Assembly: GCF_014652515.1 (NCBI RefSeq)
Contig: NZ_BMYY01000017.1
Coordinates: forward strand, 1-58,709
From: Bacterioplanes sanyensis
GTDB lineage: Bacteria > Pseudomonadota > Gammaproteobacteria > Pseudomonadales > Oceanobacteraceae
Direction: 5' to 3'
Length of the DNA stretch: 58,709 bases
Of this stretch, positions 58,328-58,709 are shown in pieces. Position 1 is the stretch's first letter, and every line of letters begins with the position of its first letter. Position numbers and translations under genes: made by a program. Under the pieces are notes generated by a model. That model searched no databases and had not been told where the DNA came from. It was given only the letters and a program-made list of their open reading frames with translations.

Positions 58328-58486
58328 TTACTCCAGCAGTAATGACTCAATCCAGCCTCGGCGATGCTCAAAGCTGCGCCCTTCCTGATCAAAGCCGCAT
58401 AAAAACGCACGCCGCACACAGCGTGAAACACAGTGATAATACGGCGTAGCTTCCAGCGAAACGAGTTCCTTACGCAGTTTAGGCAT
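58328..58486 (-). pseudogene. truncated REP-associated (IS200-like, Y1) transposase
   Basis: This frame encodes only 52 residues but matches the N-terminus of a subgroup of REP-associated tyrosine transposases: [18 protein letters not shown], then L-C-G-F-D and H-R-R-G-W-I-E. Full proteins have about 300 residues and a His-x-His and a catalytic Tyr, all absent here. A stop interrupts the frame after L-L-L-E and the rest is deleted. The PI-PLC gene begins 81 bp further on. Confidence 0.85.
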
Positions 58487-58535
58487 GGCTGACTCCCGAT
58501 GAATAGGATCTGTTCGTAGCCTAGCCAGTGGAGTC
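58487..58535. repeat. inverted repeat upstream of the transposase remnant
   Basis: TGACTCC just upstream of the truncated transposase ATG is repeated in inverse as GGAGTCA about 40 bp away. REP-associated transposases are usually flanked by such palindromic repeats, so this could be a REP-like remnant. The arms are short. Confidence 0.35.
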
Positions 58536-58584
58536 AGGTACCGCTATCAGGCAGTTTTCTTATCAAGACTGTCCTGATTATTCC

Positions 58585-58679
58585 ACTGGCTGACATAGAA
58601 TTTTGAACACCTTCTCGGTTTTAGCTGCGGTTAAAGCGGCGTAAGATCAGAGGGTGTTCAAAATTCTGTGTCAGCCAGT
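58585..58679. mobile_element. 95-bp inverted-repeat element (MITE, IS256-like ends)
   Basis: Terminal inverted repeats of 27 bp (58585-58611 and 58653-58679) match at 26 positions. The sequence around GAATTTTGAACACC resembles IS256-type ends, a family guess from memory. The 41-bp interior retains what looks like the last codons of a transposase on the minus strand. No direct target repeat is evident. Confidence 0.8.
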
Positions 58680-58709
58680 CACAGGTCGATGTGAGCGTCT
58701 AAACGCCCC

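Overview
The window reads as a chromosomal segment of a marine-type gammaproteobacterium close to Oceanospirillales/Pseudomonadales. No rRNA, tRNA, CRISPR array or intact transposon was seen. The assignment rests on gene order: mlaFED-B-ibaG-murA-hisGD, yrbG-kdsD-lptCAB-rpoN-hpf-ptsN-rapZ-ptsO, darP, nit-yhdP-rng-maf-mreDCB, gatCAB, fumC and sspBA-petCBA-rpsI-rplM are the blocks that lie near each other in Pseudomonas aeruginosa (about PA4427 to PA4484). Here they are compacted and rearranged. Base composition is moderately GC-rich and even, except at the right end.

Layout. 1-1020: a small membrane protein and a lipoprotein. 1026-6950 (minus): phospholipid transport (mla), ibaG, murA, hisG and hisD. 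7144-14451 (plus): Ca/Na antiporter, KDO and LPS export genes, sigma-54, then hibernation factor and nitrogen PTS. 14624-16488: mgtE and darP. 16508-25939 (minus): nit, yhdP, RNase G, Maf, MreD/C/B. 26066-29311 (plus): gatCAB. 29414-32991: accessory genes (P-loop kinase, lipoproteins, membrane protein, COG4637 ATPase, CreA). 33076-34452: fumC. 34645-39457 (minus): sspB/sspA, bc1 complex, S9/L13. 39579-45072 (minus): orphan membrane protein, RF3, diguanylate cyclase, secreted PLD-like protein. 45209-51037: cyanide-insensitive-type bd oxidase with a 38-residue partner, a MocR regulator, a BenE transporter and a divergent XRE-cupin regulator with a clear palindromic operator. 51557-56539: chemoreceptor, a MITE between two small genes, and a dadR/dadA-ridA alanine catabolism unit. 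56570-58709: an AT-richer islet with a PI-PLC-like gene flanked by IS110-like debris, a truncated REP-associated transposase and a 95-bp inverted-repeat element.

The left two thirds is envelope biology (lipid transport, LPS, peptidoglycan, rod shape) joined to translation and respiration genes. The most notable features are absences from conserved strings: mlaC between mlaD and mlaB, kdsC between kdsD and lptC, and tldD/pmbA around darP. mreC has an ideal ribosome binding site in front of an ATC codon and no standard start at that place. The other points worth attention are the 262-bp MITE with TTAA flanks, the SutR-like operator, the tiny DUF2474-like subunit of the bd oxidase, and the PI-PLC islet with mobile-element scars. 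I saw no convincing wholly new multi-gene system.
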